From JAJCYK01 sp965224285 (GTDB lineage: Bacteria > Bacteroidota > Bacteroidia > Cytophagales > Cyclobacteriaceae): a DNA stretch of 64,000 nucleotides. A program made the position numbers and the translations under genes. The notes beneath the pieces are model-generated. The model made no database searches. It saw only the letters and a program-made list of their open reading frames with translations, and was not told the origin of the DNA. Shown piece after piece: positions 25,098 to 34,611 of this stretch. Each line of letters starts with the position of its first letter. Position 1 is the first letter of the stretch. The stretch covers positions 1,364,001 through 1,428,000 of the forward strand of contig OZ245043.1 of assembly GCA_965224285.1 (NCBI GenBank), read 5' to 3'.

Positions 25098-26492
25098 CTA
25101 AATGTTTACATGTTCTGAGGCCTCTTTTGGAGTAGGAGCTTTCTCTGAATCTGACCGTAAGATACTTTTAATCTCTGCAATATTAATTACCGGAAAATAC
25201 TTGGCAAACAGGAAGAATGCGGTAAAGAAAAATCCAAAGGTGAACAGATATACTCCCATATCATAAAGTGTAGGATGAAACATCGCCCAACTGGATGGCA
25301 GGTAATCCCTGTGCAGTGAAGTGACAATGATCACGAACCTTTCAAACCACATCCCAATATTTACCACGATAGACAATACAAAGGAAGCAGCGATGCTGGT
25401 TCTGATCCTTTTAAACCAAAACAGTTGTGGTGAAACTACGTTGCAGGTCATCATCATGATGTATGCCCAGGCATAGGGTCCTGAAGTCCGGTTGAGAAAA
25501 GCGTATTGCTCATATTCTACCCCTGAATACCAAGCCATGAATAACTCGGTAATATAGGCCACTCCCACAATTGAACCTGTCACCATGATGATAATATTCA
25601 TCAACTCGATATGCTTGATAGTAATATAATCCTCCAGTTTGTAGACTTTACGGGTCACCAGCATCAGGGTCATTACCATGGCAAATCCGGAAAAGATAGC
25701 TCCGGCCACAAAGTAAGGTGGAAAGATAGTGGTATGCCATCCGGGTATCACCGAGGTGGCAAAGTCAAATGAAACGATGGTATGCACCGAAAGTACTAGA
25801 GGAGTTGCCAACCCGGCTAATATCAGAGAAACGGTTTCATATCGGGACCATGCCCTGGCACCGCCGGTCCAACCAAAACTCAAGGCTCCGTAAATTTTTT
25901 GTGAAATGCCTTTGGCTCGATCCCGAATAGTAGCAAAATCGGGAATTAAGCCCATGTACCAAAAGACCAGTGAGACACTGAAATAGGTAGATATGGCAAA
26001 AACATCCCATAATAATGGTGAATTGAAGTTTACCCACAATGATCCAAAAGTATTGGGAAGCGGTAATGCCCAGTAGAATCCCAACCAGGGGCGTCCCATG
26101 TGCACAATGGGGAACATAGCGGCACAAATTACCGCAAAGATGGTCATAGCCTCAGCAGCTCTGTTTATGGACATGCGCCATTTTTGGCGGAACAGCAACA
26201 AGATGGCAGAGATCAACGTTCCAGCGTGACCAATACCAACCCACCACACGAAATTGGTAATATCCCAGGCCCAGCCTACAGTGCGGTTAAGTCCCCACAT
26301 TCCAATTCCATCCCACAGCGTTCTCCCCAGGGCCCAACCACCGGCCGCTAATGCTGCTAATGAAACCGCCATTGCCAATAACCAGGACTTTGAGGGCTTC
26401 TCCTCCACCCTGCGACATATGTCATTAGTGACATCGTGATAGGTCTTTTTGCCAGTGATTAAAGGTTCTCGTACGGGTGATACTACCTGCAT
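25098..26492 (-). CDS. actC: Alternative Complex III subunit ActC (NrfD/PsrC-like)
   Basis: This 464-residue polytopic quinol-interacting subunit has about ten TM helices. Family landmarks are the N-terminal PLITGKKTYHDVTNDI, GWAWDITNFVWWVGIGHAGTL in the second helix region, MGRPWLGFYWALPLPN and RYETVSLILAGLATPLVLSVHT. Acidic and histidine residues in helices two to four form the proposed quinol site and proton path. It is encoded 12 bases after actB. The product should receive menaquinol electrons and hand them to the ActB iron-sulfur clusters or the ActA hemes. Confidence 0.94.
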   Translation of the reverse strand: MQVVSPVREPLITGKKTYHDVTNDICRRVEEKPSKSWLLAMAVSLAALAAGGWALGRTLWDGIGMWGLNRTVGWAWDITNFVWWVGIGHAGTLISAILLLFRQKWRMSINRAAEAMTIFAVICAAMFPIVHMGRPWLGFYWALPLPNTFGSLWVNFNSPLLWDVFAISTYFSVSLVFWYMGLIPDFATIRDRAKGISQKIYGALSFGWTGGARAWSRYETVSLILAGLATPLVLSVHTIVSFDFATSVIPGWHTTIFPPYFVAGAIFSGFAMVMTLMLVTRKVYKLEDYITIKHIELMNIIIMVTGSIVGVAYITELFMAWYSGVEYEQYAFLNRTSGPYAWAYIMMMTCNVVSPQLFWFKRIRTSIAASFVLSIVVNIGMWFERFVIIVTSLHRDYLPSSWAMFHPTLYDMGVYLFTFGFFFTAFFLFAKYFPVINIAEIKSILRSDSEKAPTPKEASEHVNI

Positions 26493-26504
26493 AAGTTTTT
26501 CGAT

Positions 26505-29500
26505 TTAGGCGTTTTCGCTTTCCTTGTTCCTGATCTTTCTCAAGTAGAAGATATTGGGATCCACATTTAACTCCTGTAAAACAGTGTAAGCCCGAGGCTC
26601 TACCACTGTTTTATGGTCCTCATGATGTTCTACTTTCAGCAATTTGGATACCTGACTTTCAGGATTATTGAGGTCTCCGAAAGTGATGGCCTTGGTAGGG
26701 CAAGCTACCGCACATGCTGTATCAATATCTTTATCGGTAGGCCGTCGGCCTTCCTGCTTGGCAACTAATTTACCTGCCTGTATCCGCTGTACACACATGG
26801 TGCACTTTTCCATAACCCCTCTGGAACGAACAGTCACGTCAGGATTCAATACCATTCGGCCCAAACTATTACTCATAGACAGATTCTCTGGGAAGTTGGA
26901 ATTATCGTGGTACTTAAACCAATTGAACCGCCTCACCTTGTAAGGGCAGTTGTTAGCGCAATACCTGGTGCCGATACAGCGGTTGTAAGCCATCTGATTA
27001 AGTCCCTCAGTACTATGAGTGGTGGCGGCCACCGGACAAACTGTTTCGCATGGGGCATTGTTACAGTGCTGACACATCATGGGCTGGAAAGTCACCTCAG
27101 GATTTTCCGCTGCAACTTCCAGGTCCTCATAATCCCCCACTCCGACGCTGCTGTAATAACGATCAATGCGCAGCCAGTGCATTTCCCTTCTAGTCAACAC
27201 TTCTTCCCTGCCTACTACCGGTATATTATTTTCAGCCTGACAGGCTATGGTACAGGCGGAGCAGCCGGTACAGGAATTGAGATCTATTGCCATACCCCAA
27301 TGATGGTTGACATACTTATCCTGATGGTGTTTCCACAAGCTGATGGTGTGGGGCGCTACCTTCCCCTCATCTCCTTTCCAGGTAGCTATTTTCGGGGCAA
27401 ATTCACCGGCGTGGGCATCTTTTTGATACTCTGAAAGCAAAGCCTCCTGAATAATGGTTTCCCGCCCCATGTAAGTTTCATGCGTCTGGGTTTGGGCAAT
27501 CCGGTGGCTACCACCGGCTTTCTCCACCTTCACTCCCGAGGTTACATGATAGTGGGGTATACCCTGAACCATACTCACCAGGGGATAAGCGTTTACTCCC
27601 AGGTTATCCGCTACCGGTCCCGCGTGAGTTCGGCCATATCCTAATGCCAATCCCAAGGTGCCTCTGGCTTGACCGGGTTGTATTAGAACGGGAAGGTTTA
27701 GCGTGACATCACCGACAGTCAGATCCACCCGGGAAGTATGTCCTTCCTTCATGGTGATCTTCAATTCCCTGGCCATACTCTGGGGCATAGTCAGATAATT
27801 ATCCCACACTGCCTTGGTAACCGGATCAGGCATCTCCTGCAGCCAGGGATTATTGGCTTGATCTCCAGTTCCTATACCCACCTTCTGGTACAATACCAGC
27901 TCCAGTTCAGCATTATCTGCCTGGTAATGATTCTTAATGGCACTGGCGACTTCACTCATATTTACAGAGAATGACCCCGTACCACCAGCAGGTGCAGGTG
28001 GAGAGTTCAACTGTGCACCATTAGCCACCGAGTCAGTGGGTTGTGCGGCAACTACCACCAGTTCCTTATCAGAGTAATCACTTGATGTACTGCTTCCAGG
28101 TCTATATACTCCATCATATAAGGTCTGATGCCAGAAAGTGTCGAAATCCGGAGCCCCAGATCCAGGAAAAAACTCATTCCTCCAATTTTCCCGCAGGAAT
28201 TCGTAATAATCCGTTTCTTCTGCTTCCAACCAGGTAAGCATAGAGCTTTCTGCCTGACGGGTATTAAACAACGGGGTTATAGTGGGCTGAATAAGGCTGA
28301 CTTGACCATCGACCGGCTCCACATCTCCCCATGATTCCAGGTAATGGTGAGAGGGCGCTACATAATCGCACAGCACTGCGGTCTCGTCCATTCTACCGGA
28401 AGTGGATACTTTTAGTGGCACGTTTTCCAGGCTCGCTGCCAACTCAGCTCCCTGGGGATGATCATATAACGGATTACAATTGTAGAAGATCACCGCATCG
28501 ACTTCGCCGTTGCTCAACTGTTGAATGAGATCGCTCATCTCCTGGTCATTACCCTTACGGTAATTCACCGGTTTCGAGTTATCTATAGTGTTGCCATAAT
28601 TACCCAGTAGTTGGTTGATGGCATTGACTGCAATTTGGATATTCAAGTCGTTGGAGCCCGATACCACTAGGCTTTCACCCCTGGAAGTCCAGAGATCTTC
28701 CGCGGCTTTTTCCAAAAATGGGATTTCCAGGCTGGTTGCATTAACCCGGGCGGCTCCGGACTTGCCAGCCAGCAGATCGTATAAGGCCAGCGCAATAAAT
28801 CCCTGTTGAGAAGGCTTCACCGGAATGCGGTAATCGGCATTGGAACCGGTCATGGACATTACTGACTCGAATTGATAATGGCGGGACATACCCGGATTCC
28901 CACCTGCTAATTTTCTCCCCTGAGCATACTGACGAGCATAAACAATAGGTGAGATCCAGGTGCCCAGGAAATCTGCATCCAAGCTTACGATCACCTTGGC
29001 CTTACTGAAGTCGTAAAAGGGGATCATGGTTTCCCCAAAGGAACTCTGATAAGCCTGTGCGATCCCGTACGAAGACCGGGCATCGTAACTATATACCTCA
29101 GCTTGGGGGTATTTGCCAAATAGTTGATCTCCTACCTTGCCTAAAGTCGGGCTGCTTACAGTACCGCTGATTATCCTCAGGTTTCGGCTGGAAGCTAATT
29201 TTTGCTTCACCTCATTATCGAGTGTTTCCCAGTCAGTTGCGGCGCCTGCAGCATAGGGGCCTTTCAGACGTTGCTGGTCATATAAAGATAATATCGAAGC
29301 TTCTACCTGGGCGCTCACTCCACCTTGGGTTAACTCGGACAGTTTATTACCCTCGATCTTAATGGGCCGCCCCTCTCGAGTTTTAACCACTATACTGCAG
29401 AAATCACCGCCCTGGTTATAAGTAGTGGCATAATGGTTGGCCACTCCGGGGTCAATGGTCTCCGGTTTATTGAGATACGGTATGGCTTTCCTTACCGGAG

Positions 29501-29714
29501 CCTCACAGGCCGCCATTGAGGCCGCCGCCACACTGAAACCCATCATTTTCAGAAAATCACGTCTGGTTGAGGGAGGTGTATCCCGCATTGCCGAAGTGCG
29601 ATTATTATTGATTGGCAGATACTCTGGAAATTCCCGATCTGCATATTTTACATACTCAGGATCGTTAGATAACTGTTCTAAACCTTTCCAGTATTGTTTT
29701 TTACCGTTACTCAT
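26505..29714 (-). CDS. actB: Alternative Complex III subunit ActB (molybdopterin-like plus Fe-S domains)
   Basis: This 1069-residue protein fuses a molybdopterin-oxidoreductase-like domain (residues about 80-770) to a ferredoxin-like domain (about 790-1020). A twin-arginine signal is clear in STRRDFLKMMGFSVAAASM, followed by a Cys. The Fe-S part has CTGCSACTIAC, CQHCNNAPCETVC, CIGTRYCANNC and CTMC...CAVAC. The CIGT form replaces one Cys by Thr, which predicts one 3Fe-4S and three 4Fe-4S clusters, as in known ACIII. No N-terminal cluster motif or molybdenum ligand is apparent, so the first domain is probably cofactor-free. The gene lies between actA (25 bases) and actC. Confidence 0.95.
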   Translation of the reverse strand: MSNGKKQYWKGLEQLSNDPEYVKYADREFPEYLPINNNRTSAMRDTPPSTRRDFLKMMGFSVAAASMAACEAPVRKAIPYLNKPETIDPGVANHYATTYNQGGDFCSIVVKTREGRPIKIEGNKLSELTQGGVSAQVEASILSLYDQQRLKGPYAAGAATDWETLDNEVKQKLASSRNLRIISGTVSSPTLGKVGDQLFGKYPQAEVYSYDARSSYGIAQAYQSSFGETMIPFYDFSKAKVIVSLDADFLGTWISPIVYARQYAQGRKLAGGNPGMSRHYQFESVMSMTGSNADYRIPVKPSQQGFIALALYDLLAGKSGAARVNATSLEIPFLEKAAEDLWTSRGESLVVSGSNDLNIQIAVNAINQLLGNYGNTIDNSKPVNYRKGNDQEMSDLIQQLSNGEVDAVIFYNCNPLYDHPQGAELAASLENVPLKVSTSGRMDETAVLCDYVAPSHHYLESWGDVEPVDGQVSLIQPTITPLFNTRQAESSMLTWLEAEETDYYEFLRENWRNEFFPGSGAPDFDTFWHQTLYDGVYRPGSSTSSDYSDKELVVVAAQPTDSVANGAQLNSPPAPAGGTGSFSVNMSEVASAIKNHYQADNAELELVLYQKVGIGTGDQANNPWLQEMPDPVTKAVWDNYLTMPQSMARELKITMKEGHTSRVDLTVGDVTLNLPVLIQPGQARGTLGLALGYGRTHAGPVADNLGVNAYPLVSMVQGIPHYHVTSGVKVEKAGGSHRIAQTQTHETYMGRETIIQEALLSEYQKDAHAGEFAPKIATWKGDEGKVAPHTISLWKHHQDKYVNHHWGMAIDLNSCTGCSACTIACQAENNIPVVGREEVLTRREMHWLRIDRYYSSVGVGDYEDLEVAAENPEVTFQPMMCQHCNNAPCETVCPVAATTHSTEGLNQMAYNRCIGTRYCANNCPYKVRRFNWFKYHDNSNFPENLSMSNSLGRMVLNPDVTVRSRGVMEKCTMCVQRIQAGKLVAKQEGRRPTDKDIDTACAVACPTKAITFGDLNNPESQVSKLLKVEHHEDHKTVVEPRAYTVLQELNVDPNIFYLRKIRNKESENA

Positions 29715-29739
29715 ACCATCAATAAATTCTCCTGTAACT

Positions 29740-31071
29740 TTAATAATGACATTTGGAACACTCTAATCCACCGATGTCCTCCACCTTCAGGGGCTCATCA
29801 CTATGCTGGGCGTGTAACTGCACCAGATTATCGTAGTAAGCATTATCCCTGGTATTTACATTGGTTTCCTGGTGGCAATTGATACACCATCCCATGGTAA
29901 GAGGAGCGAATTGTTCTACTACCTCCATCTCCTCAATAGGCCCATGACAGGTCTGGCATTCCTGATTCCCCACATCCACGTGCTGTGCATGATTGAAATA
30001 TGCCAGGTCGGGCAGGTTATGTACCCTCACCCATTGAATGGGCCGGTTCTCTTCAATGGCGGCATAAATTTTTTGAATTTCCGGTGATTCCGTTTTAATC
30101 TGGCCATGGCAATTCATGCAGATATTAGCGGAGGGAATATTTGCTGACTTGCTTTTCCTCACCCCGGTATGACAGTAATTACAGTCTATTTCGTATTGGC
30201 CTGCGTGCAGCTTATGAGAAAAAGCAATAGGTTGCTGGGGTGCATACCCTTGTTGGATGCCCACCTGATATAATCCATCTATCACGGATTTAACCACGAA
30301 GATGCCAAATATGAAAGCCACAATACCGATAAAACCTGGGTTGCTGGTGAGCTTTTTCAGATTAAATCGCTGCTCTACTACCTCCCTATCTTCTTCATCC
30401 AGGTCTTTGCGTTCTTTTAGGAATTTTGTGAGGAAGCTGATTATCAATACCAGTACGATCAGAATCAGGCCCAAGACCACCACCAGCCCCACCATGATAG
30501 CCGTGATGTACTTGCTGGGGCCAGCAGGAGCGGCAGTAGCCGCATCTCCAACCTCCGAATCTGCGGCAGCTGGTGCCGCAGCTTTCTCTTCCTCCGCCCG
30601 GATATAGGCTACCACCGCCTCAATATCTTCATCCGACAGGTTGAAGGAGGTCATCACAGTGCGGTTATATTTTTCAAAAAGGTCTACTGCGTACTGGTCG
30701 CCGCTAGCAATGACCGCTTGGGAGTTCCTTACAAAGGCCTTGATCCAATCCATGTCACGACGGTCGTGCACCCCTGCCAACGCCGGGCCAACCAAGTCCC
30801 GATCCACCGCGTGACATGCCCGGCAATTTTGATTGAATATTTGTTCGCCCTGGGCAATCAACTCTGAATCAGCAGAAATGCCACCCTGGGAGGTGGCAAC
30901 GTCAGCAGATCCGGTAGCAGCAGCTGTGGTATCCGTCGCCTGTGGCGCTTCAACCGAATCAATTTGCGAAATATCAGATTCTGTCTGACCCTTCAATCCA
31001 AGAACACTTGAAGCACTAAAAAGTAATATTAAGAATAATGTGAGACGCGCTAATCGGGAAGTGGCGGACAT
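29740..31071 (-). CDS. actA: Alternative Complex III multiheme cytochrome ActA with fused monoheme domain
   Basis: This 443-residue protein has a signal or anchor segment (LARLTLFLILLFSASSVLG), then a monoheme cytochrome c domain with CRACH (about residue 84) and a distal Met in VMTSFNLSDED. An Ala-rich linker and two TM helices (near residues 190-215 and 250-270) follow. The C-terminal region carries five CxxCH sites (CNYCH, CMNCH, CQTCH, CINCH and a terminal CSKCH). Total: six hemes. The start at the complement of 31069-31071 is preferred because the frame's upstream extension to 31176 crosses the promoter at 31123-31153; an ATG at 31092 is a second option. It is the first gene of the long respiratory operon. 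Confidence 0.9.
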   Translation of the reverse strand: MSATSRLARLTLFLILLFSASSVLGLKGQTESDISQIDSVEAPQATDTTAAATGSADVATSQGGISADSELIAQGEQIFNQNCRACHAVDRDLVGPALAGVHDRRDMDWIKAFVRNSQAVIASGDQYAVDLFEKYNRTVMTSFNLSDEDIEAVVAYIRAEEEKAAAPAAADSEVGDAATAAPAGPSKYITAIMVGLVVVLGLILIVLVLIISFLTKFLKERKDLDEEDREVVEQRFNLKKLTSNPGFIGIVAFIFGIFVVKSVIDGLYQVGIQQGYAPQQPIAFSHKLHAGQYEIDCNYCHTGVRKSKSANIPSANICMNCHGQIKTESPEIQKIYAAIEENRPIQWVRVHNLPDLAYFNHAQHVDVGNQECQTCHGPIEEMEVVEQFAPLTMGWCINCHQETNVNTRDNAYYDNLVQLHAQHSDEPLKVEDIGGLECSKCHY

Positions 31072-31443
31072 ATAAATTTGAGACTTTAACATGAAGGCAC
31101 ATACCGTCCTTAAAAACTGCCACAAATCTAATATGGCTTCCCTATATTTCAAATATATTTTTAACCTAATTGGCAACCGGGTATAACCACCCTTAGACCA
31201 TATGCTTATATCTCTGATTTCTAGAACTATAAGTGCCGTTGTTCCCCTTATTTAGAATGATTTTAAATAATCCTATTATGAGTTAGTGAAGTATGTCATG
31301 TGGCAATCCCCGAAATAGTTTAATCCATATCCAAGCTCCGTGTTTCTACCCGTCAGCTGTAGAAAGTATATAGTCATTATTGATCTTGAAGGAAATTTGC
31401 AACTACTTTGCAACGCATTGAATTTTGAGGACTTCAAATACCG
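31072..31443. other. Divergent intergenic region between actA and proB
   Basis: This spacer of about 370 bases holds the control signals of two divergent units. A near-ideal Bacteroidota promoter faces actA (31123-31153). On the plus strand TTTG at 31396-31399, 20 bases and GAATTTTG at 31420-31427 form a weaker match (one mismatch in the -7 box) that would give proB a leader of about ten bases. No ORF of note, hairpin terminator or riboswitch-like fold was recognised. Confidence 0.55.
31123..31153 (-). promoter_or_regulatory. Bacteroidota-type promoter of the act-cox operon
   Basis: Read on the minus strand, TTTG (31150-31153), a 19-base spacer and TAGATTTG (31123-31130) match the TTTG / TAnnTTTG consensus exactly. 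Transcription would start near 31117, about 25-46 bases ahead of the candidate actA starts. Confidence 0.7.
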
Positions 31444-32481
31444 ATGAAAGCTAAACCTATTTTGGTCTTTAAGGTGGGAACTGCATCAATAACTAAATCC
31501 AATGGAGATCTGGATCAGGCTGCCATGGTCGATATTACCCGGCAATTGGCAACCCTGCACAGTTCCTATCATATCATTATGGTGTCATCAGGAGCAGTGG
31601 GCAATGGAAAGAACTACATTGAAAATTACCAGGGAGACATCATTGAAAGAAAGGCGGCAGCCGCTATAGGTAATCCTCTATTGATGAATAAGTACATGCA
31701 ATTTTTCGCTCCATACGAGATCTTTGTGGCCCAAAGCCTGTGTGAAAGACAGCACTTCACTCGACCTTCTCAATTTGAGCAATTAAAATCCACCTTTAAA
31801 GAGTTATGGAAAAATGGTATTATCCCTATTGCCAACGAAAACGATGTGGTGTCGAACCTTGAGCTTAAGTTCTCTGACAACGATGAATTGGCCACTCTTC
31901 TGGCAGTGGGATTTGGAGCGGATTTATTATTGATAGGCACATCAGTGGATGGCGTTTACGATGCTAAGGGAGCTGTTATTCCGGAGATCAGAAAAATCGA
32001 TGAGCAGATATTAGGACTGGCCCGGGATGAGCGCTCAGGCCTGGGACTTGGTGGCATGAGCACCAAATTGACTTTTGCCAGATTAGCTACTCAAATGGGT
32101 ATTAAAACCATTATCTTCAACAGCAGGCAACCCGATGCCATTATCAATGCAATTGGCGGCAAGACCGGCACCCTGTGCCATGCCGGTGAAAGTACGCCCG
32201 AAGAGCGTCAACGTTGGCTTGCCAGTGGAAATTTAGTCCGAGGGAGGGTCAGCGTTAACTCTCAGGCAGCCTTGAAATTAAGATCACTACAAGGGCTTTC
32301 TAAGGAGGATGTGGTCAACATTATGGAGCACTTTAAAAGTGGAGAAATATTTGAGATCTTTGAGGAAGGTGAAAATTCCATAGCGGTGGCCAGAGCCAGG
32401 GTCAGCTCTAGGGAAATTATTGAAACTGACCCGGATATATCTTTGGAAATAGCTCAAAAAAATGAAATCATATTGTTATAA
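31444..32481 (+). CDS. proB: Glutamate 5-kinase
   Basis: This 345-residue amino-acid kinase phosphorylates glutamate, the first step of proline synthesis. Visible marks are the N-terminal ILVFKVGTASITKSNGD, the HIIMVSSGAVGNGK loop, IANENDVVSNLELKFSDND and LGLGGMSTKLTFARLA. The C-terminal part (residues about 260-345) resembles a shortened PUA region (NLVRGRVSVNSQAALKLRS), as is common for enzymes of this size. It starts the plus-strand proBAC unit, 16-55 bases before proA depending on the proA start. Feedback inhibition by proline is expected from the family but cannot be read here. Confidence 0.94.
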   Translation: MKAKPILVFKVGTASITKSNGDLDQAAMVDITRQLATLHSSYHIIMVSSGAVGNGKNYIENYQGDIIERKAAAAIGNPLLMNKYMQFFAPYEIFVAQSLCERQHFTRPSQFEQLKSTFKELWKNGIIPIANENDVVSNLELKFSDNDELATLLAVGFGADLLLIGTSVDGVYDAKGAVIPEIRKIDEQILGLARDERSGLGLGGMSTKLTFARLATQMGIKTIIFNSRQPDAIINAIGGKTGTLCHAGESTPEERQRWLASGNLVRGRVSVNSQAALKLRSLQGLSKEDVVNIMEHFKSGEIFEIFEEGENSIAVARARVSSREIIETDPDISLEIAQKNEIILL

Positions 32482-32536
32482 TTAAAATTCTGTATCCTTG
32501 GAAACTACACCCACTCCTCTAAAATCCGCAAAGGAC

Positions 32537-33787
32537 ATGGATTCAATAGCGATGCTTTTAAAAAGGGTTGCCACTGCCTCTGACCAAGTGAGGCAACTCT
32601 CCGACCAACAAAAACGGGACATTCTCTATACCTTGGCATCCTTGATCAAGGAGAACAATGTCAATATTATTGAGGAAAACCAGAAGGATCTGTCCAGAAT
32701 GTCGGACCGGGACCCCAAGAAGGATCGATTACTACTGGACTATGACCGCATTCAAAATTTGGTGGAAAGCATCAATGAGATCGCTAAGCTCCCCGATCCC
32801 ACCGGCCAGGTACTGAGTAGTATGACCAAAGAAAATGGTTTGGTAGTACAGAAGGTCACTTGCCCACTGGGGGTAGTGGGATTGATCTATGAATCAAGGC
32901 CTAATGTGACCGTTGACGTAACTGCTTTATGCCTGCGTTCCGGCAATGCGGCAGTGATGCGGGGCGGTTCTGATGCCTATCACAGCAATAAATACCTGGT
33001 GTCCTTAATTCGCCTGGCGCTGGAGAAAAATCAAATCAATCCGGATGCCTACGTATTGCTACCCACCAATCGCAAGTTCGTGGAAGAAATGTTGACAGCC
33101 ATCAAACAGATCGACATTATGATACCCCGGGGATCTCAACAATTAATCGATTTTGTGCGCGAGCATTCTAAGGTACCGGTCATTGAAACCGGGGCCGGTG
33201 TATGCCATACTTATGTTACAGAGCATGCCGATCTGGATAAGGCTTCAGATATCGTCCTAAATGCCAAGGTTTCACGTCCTTCTGTATGCAACGCTTTGGA
33301 TACTATAATAATTGATCAGGCCATTGCCCGAGACTTCATAGCGAAAATTCTCCCCGGTATGAACCAGCATCAAGTAGAGATCTATGCCGACCAGGAAGCC
33401 TATACTGTATTGGAATACCTGGAATACCCCAGGTTGAAACCTGCCCGTGCAGAAGATTTCGGCCGGGAGTTCCTGGATTTTAAGTGTTCGGTAAAAGTTG
33501 TGCCTGGGATCTCAGAGGCCTTGGAACATATTCGGAAATACTCCTCAAAACACTCTGAAGCAATAGTTTCAGAGGATCCCGATCAGTGCCAGCGATTTAT
33601 CGATGTGGTCGATGCAGCGGCAGTTTATGCCAACGCCAGTACCCGATTCACCGATGGATCTGAGTTTGGTCTGGGGGCTGAAATAGGTATTTCCACCCAA
33701 AAGCTACACGCCAGGGGACCATTTGCCTTAGAAAAACTCATTACTGAAAAGTGGATCATCAGGGGAGATGGGCAGGTGAGGTGGTAA
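32537..33787 (+). CDS. proA: Gamma-glutamyl phosphate reductase
   Basis: This 416-residue aldehyde-dehydrogenase-fold enzyme reduces gamma-glutamyl phosphate with NADPH to glutamate semialdehyde. Characteristic blocks are CPLGVVGLIYESRPNVTVD, LRSGNAAVMRGGSDAYHSN, PRGSQQLIDFV and the catalytic Cys in VSRPSVCNALDT. The ATG at 32537 is chosen because AAAGGA sits just upstream and the resulting length matches the family (about 417). A TTG at 32498 would add 13 residues without conservation. It is followed 26 bases later by proC. Confidence 0.93.
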   Translation: MDSIAMLLKRVATASDQVRQLSDQQKRDILYTLASLIKENNVNIIEENQKDLSRMSDRDPKKDRLLLDYDRIQNLVESINEIAKLPDPTGQVLSSMTKENGLVVQKVTCPLGVVGLIYESRPNVTVDVTALCLRSGNAAVMRGGSDAYHSNKYLVSLIRLALEKNQINPDAYVLLPTNRKFVEEMLTAIKQIDIMIPRGSQQLIDFVREHSKVPVIETGAGVCHTYVTEHADLDKASDIVLNAKVSRPSVCNALDTIIIDQAIARDFIAKILPGMNQHQVEIYADQEAYTVLEYLEYPRLKPARAEDFGREFLDFKCSVKVVPGISEALEHIRKYSSKHSEAIVSEDPDQCQRFIDVVDAAAVYANASTRFTDGSEFGLGAEIGISTQKLHARGPFALEKLITEKWIIRGDGQVRW

Positions 33788-33813
33788 TGGAATTTAATTT
33801 AAACTAGTCATAA

Positions 33814-34611
33814 ATGAGCGAACGAATAGCCATAATCGGGGGTGGAAATCTGGGCGCTTCCATTGCGGAAGGATTAATGAAAGGGCACTTTACTCCAGCC
33901 GACCAAATTACTGTCACCCGGAGAAAAGTGGATCTGCTTCAAGCTTTAAAGGATCGAGGAGTTGAGGTTACTACAGATAATTCCGCAGCAGTCAAAGAAG
34001 CCGGCGTGGTGATCCTGGCAGTAAAACCCAACCAGGCAGCCGATATCTTAGGGGATATACGAGATGTAATGCAACCAGGCAAACAGATCTTTATTTCCGT
34101 AGTGACGGGCTTCACCATCGCATCCATCCGGGCACAAATAGGGGACCAATTCACTATTTTCAGGGCTATGCCCAATACCGCCATTGCCATTCAGGAATCC
34201 ATGACCTGTCTGTCGTCCTACAATGCTAGTTCCCCGCAGGAAGATCGGATCTTCAAACTGTTCTCCCAATTAGGACGGGTGGCTCTGATCGACGAAGAGC
34301 TAATGGAAGCCAGTACTGTACTCGGGGCTTGCGGAATTGCTTTTGCCCTGCGTTTCATTCGTGCGGCCACCCAAGGCGGTATCGAAATAGGATTTGATTC
34401 CAAAACCGCTGAATTGATAGCGGCACAAACGGTAAAAGGCGCGGCCTCATTATTATTGGAACGTAAACAACATCCTGAAAGAGAAATTGATCTGGTGACT
34501 ACCCCGCAAGGTTGTACCATCGCCGGATTAAACGAGATGGAGCACCGGGGCTTTAGCAGCGCTTTGATCAAAGGGATTGTGACCTCCTTCAGAAAGATAG
34601 AACGCTCCTGA
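33814..34611 (+). CDS. proC: Pyrroline-5-carboxylate reductase
   Basis: This 265-residue enzyme completes proline synthesis by NAD(P)H reduction of pyrroline-5-carboxylate. The Rossmann motif IAIIGGGNLGASIAEGL opens the protein, VVILAVKPNQA follows, and the family signature region TVLGACGIAFALRFIRA ... TVKGAASLLLE ... PQGCTIAGLNEME closes it. The length is normal. The stop codon abuts directly the stop codon of the convergent phosphopantetheinyl transferase gene, with no base between them. proB, proA and proC on one strand give the whole route from glutamate. Confidence 0.94.
   Translation: MSERIAIIGGGNLGASIAEGLMKGHFTPADQITVTRRKVDLLQALKDRGVEVTTDNSAAVKEAGVVILAVKPNQAADILGDIRDVMQPGKQIFISVVTGFTIASIRAQIGDQFTIFRAMPNTAIAIQESMTCLSSYNASSPQEDRIFKLFSQLGRVALIDEELMEASTVLGACGIAFALRFIRAATQGGIEIGFDSKTAELIAAQTVKGAASLLLERKQHPEREIDLVTTPQGCTIAGLNEMEHRGFSSALIKGIVTSFRKIERS

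Noticed and set aside
26505..29714. ActB as an active molybdenum oxidoreductase such as formate dehydrogenase or polysulfide reductase
   Set aside because: The gene order actABCDEF, the fused Fe-S domain with one CxGT cluster and the lack of an N-terminal cluster or molybdenum ligand fit Alternative Complex III instead.
31072..31176. Upstream extension of actA to 31176
   Set aside because: It would run through the promoter at 31123-31153 and place unrelated residues before the signal segment.
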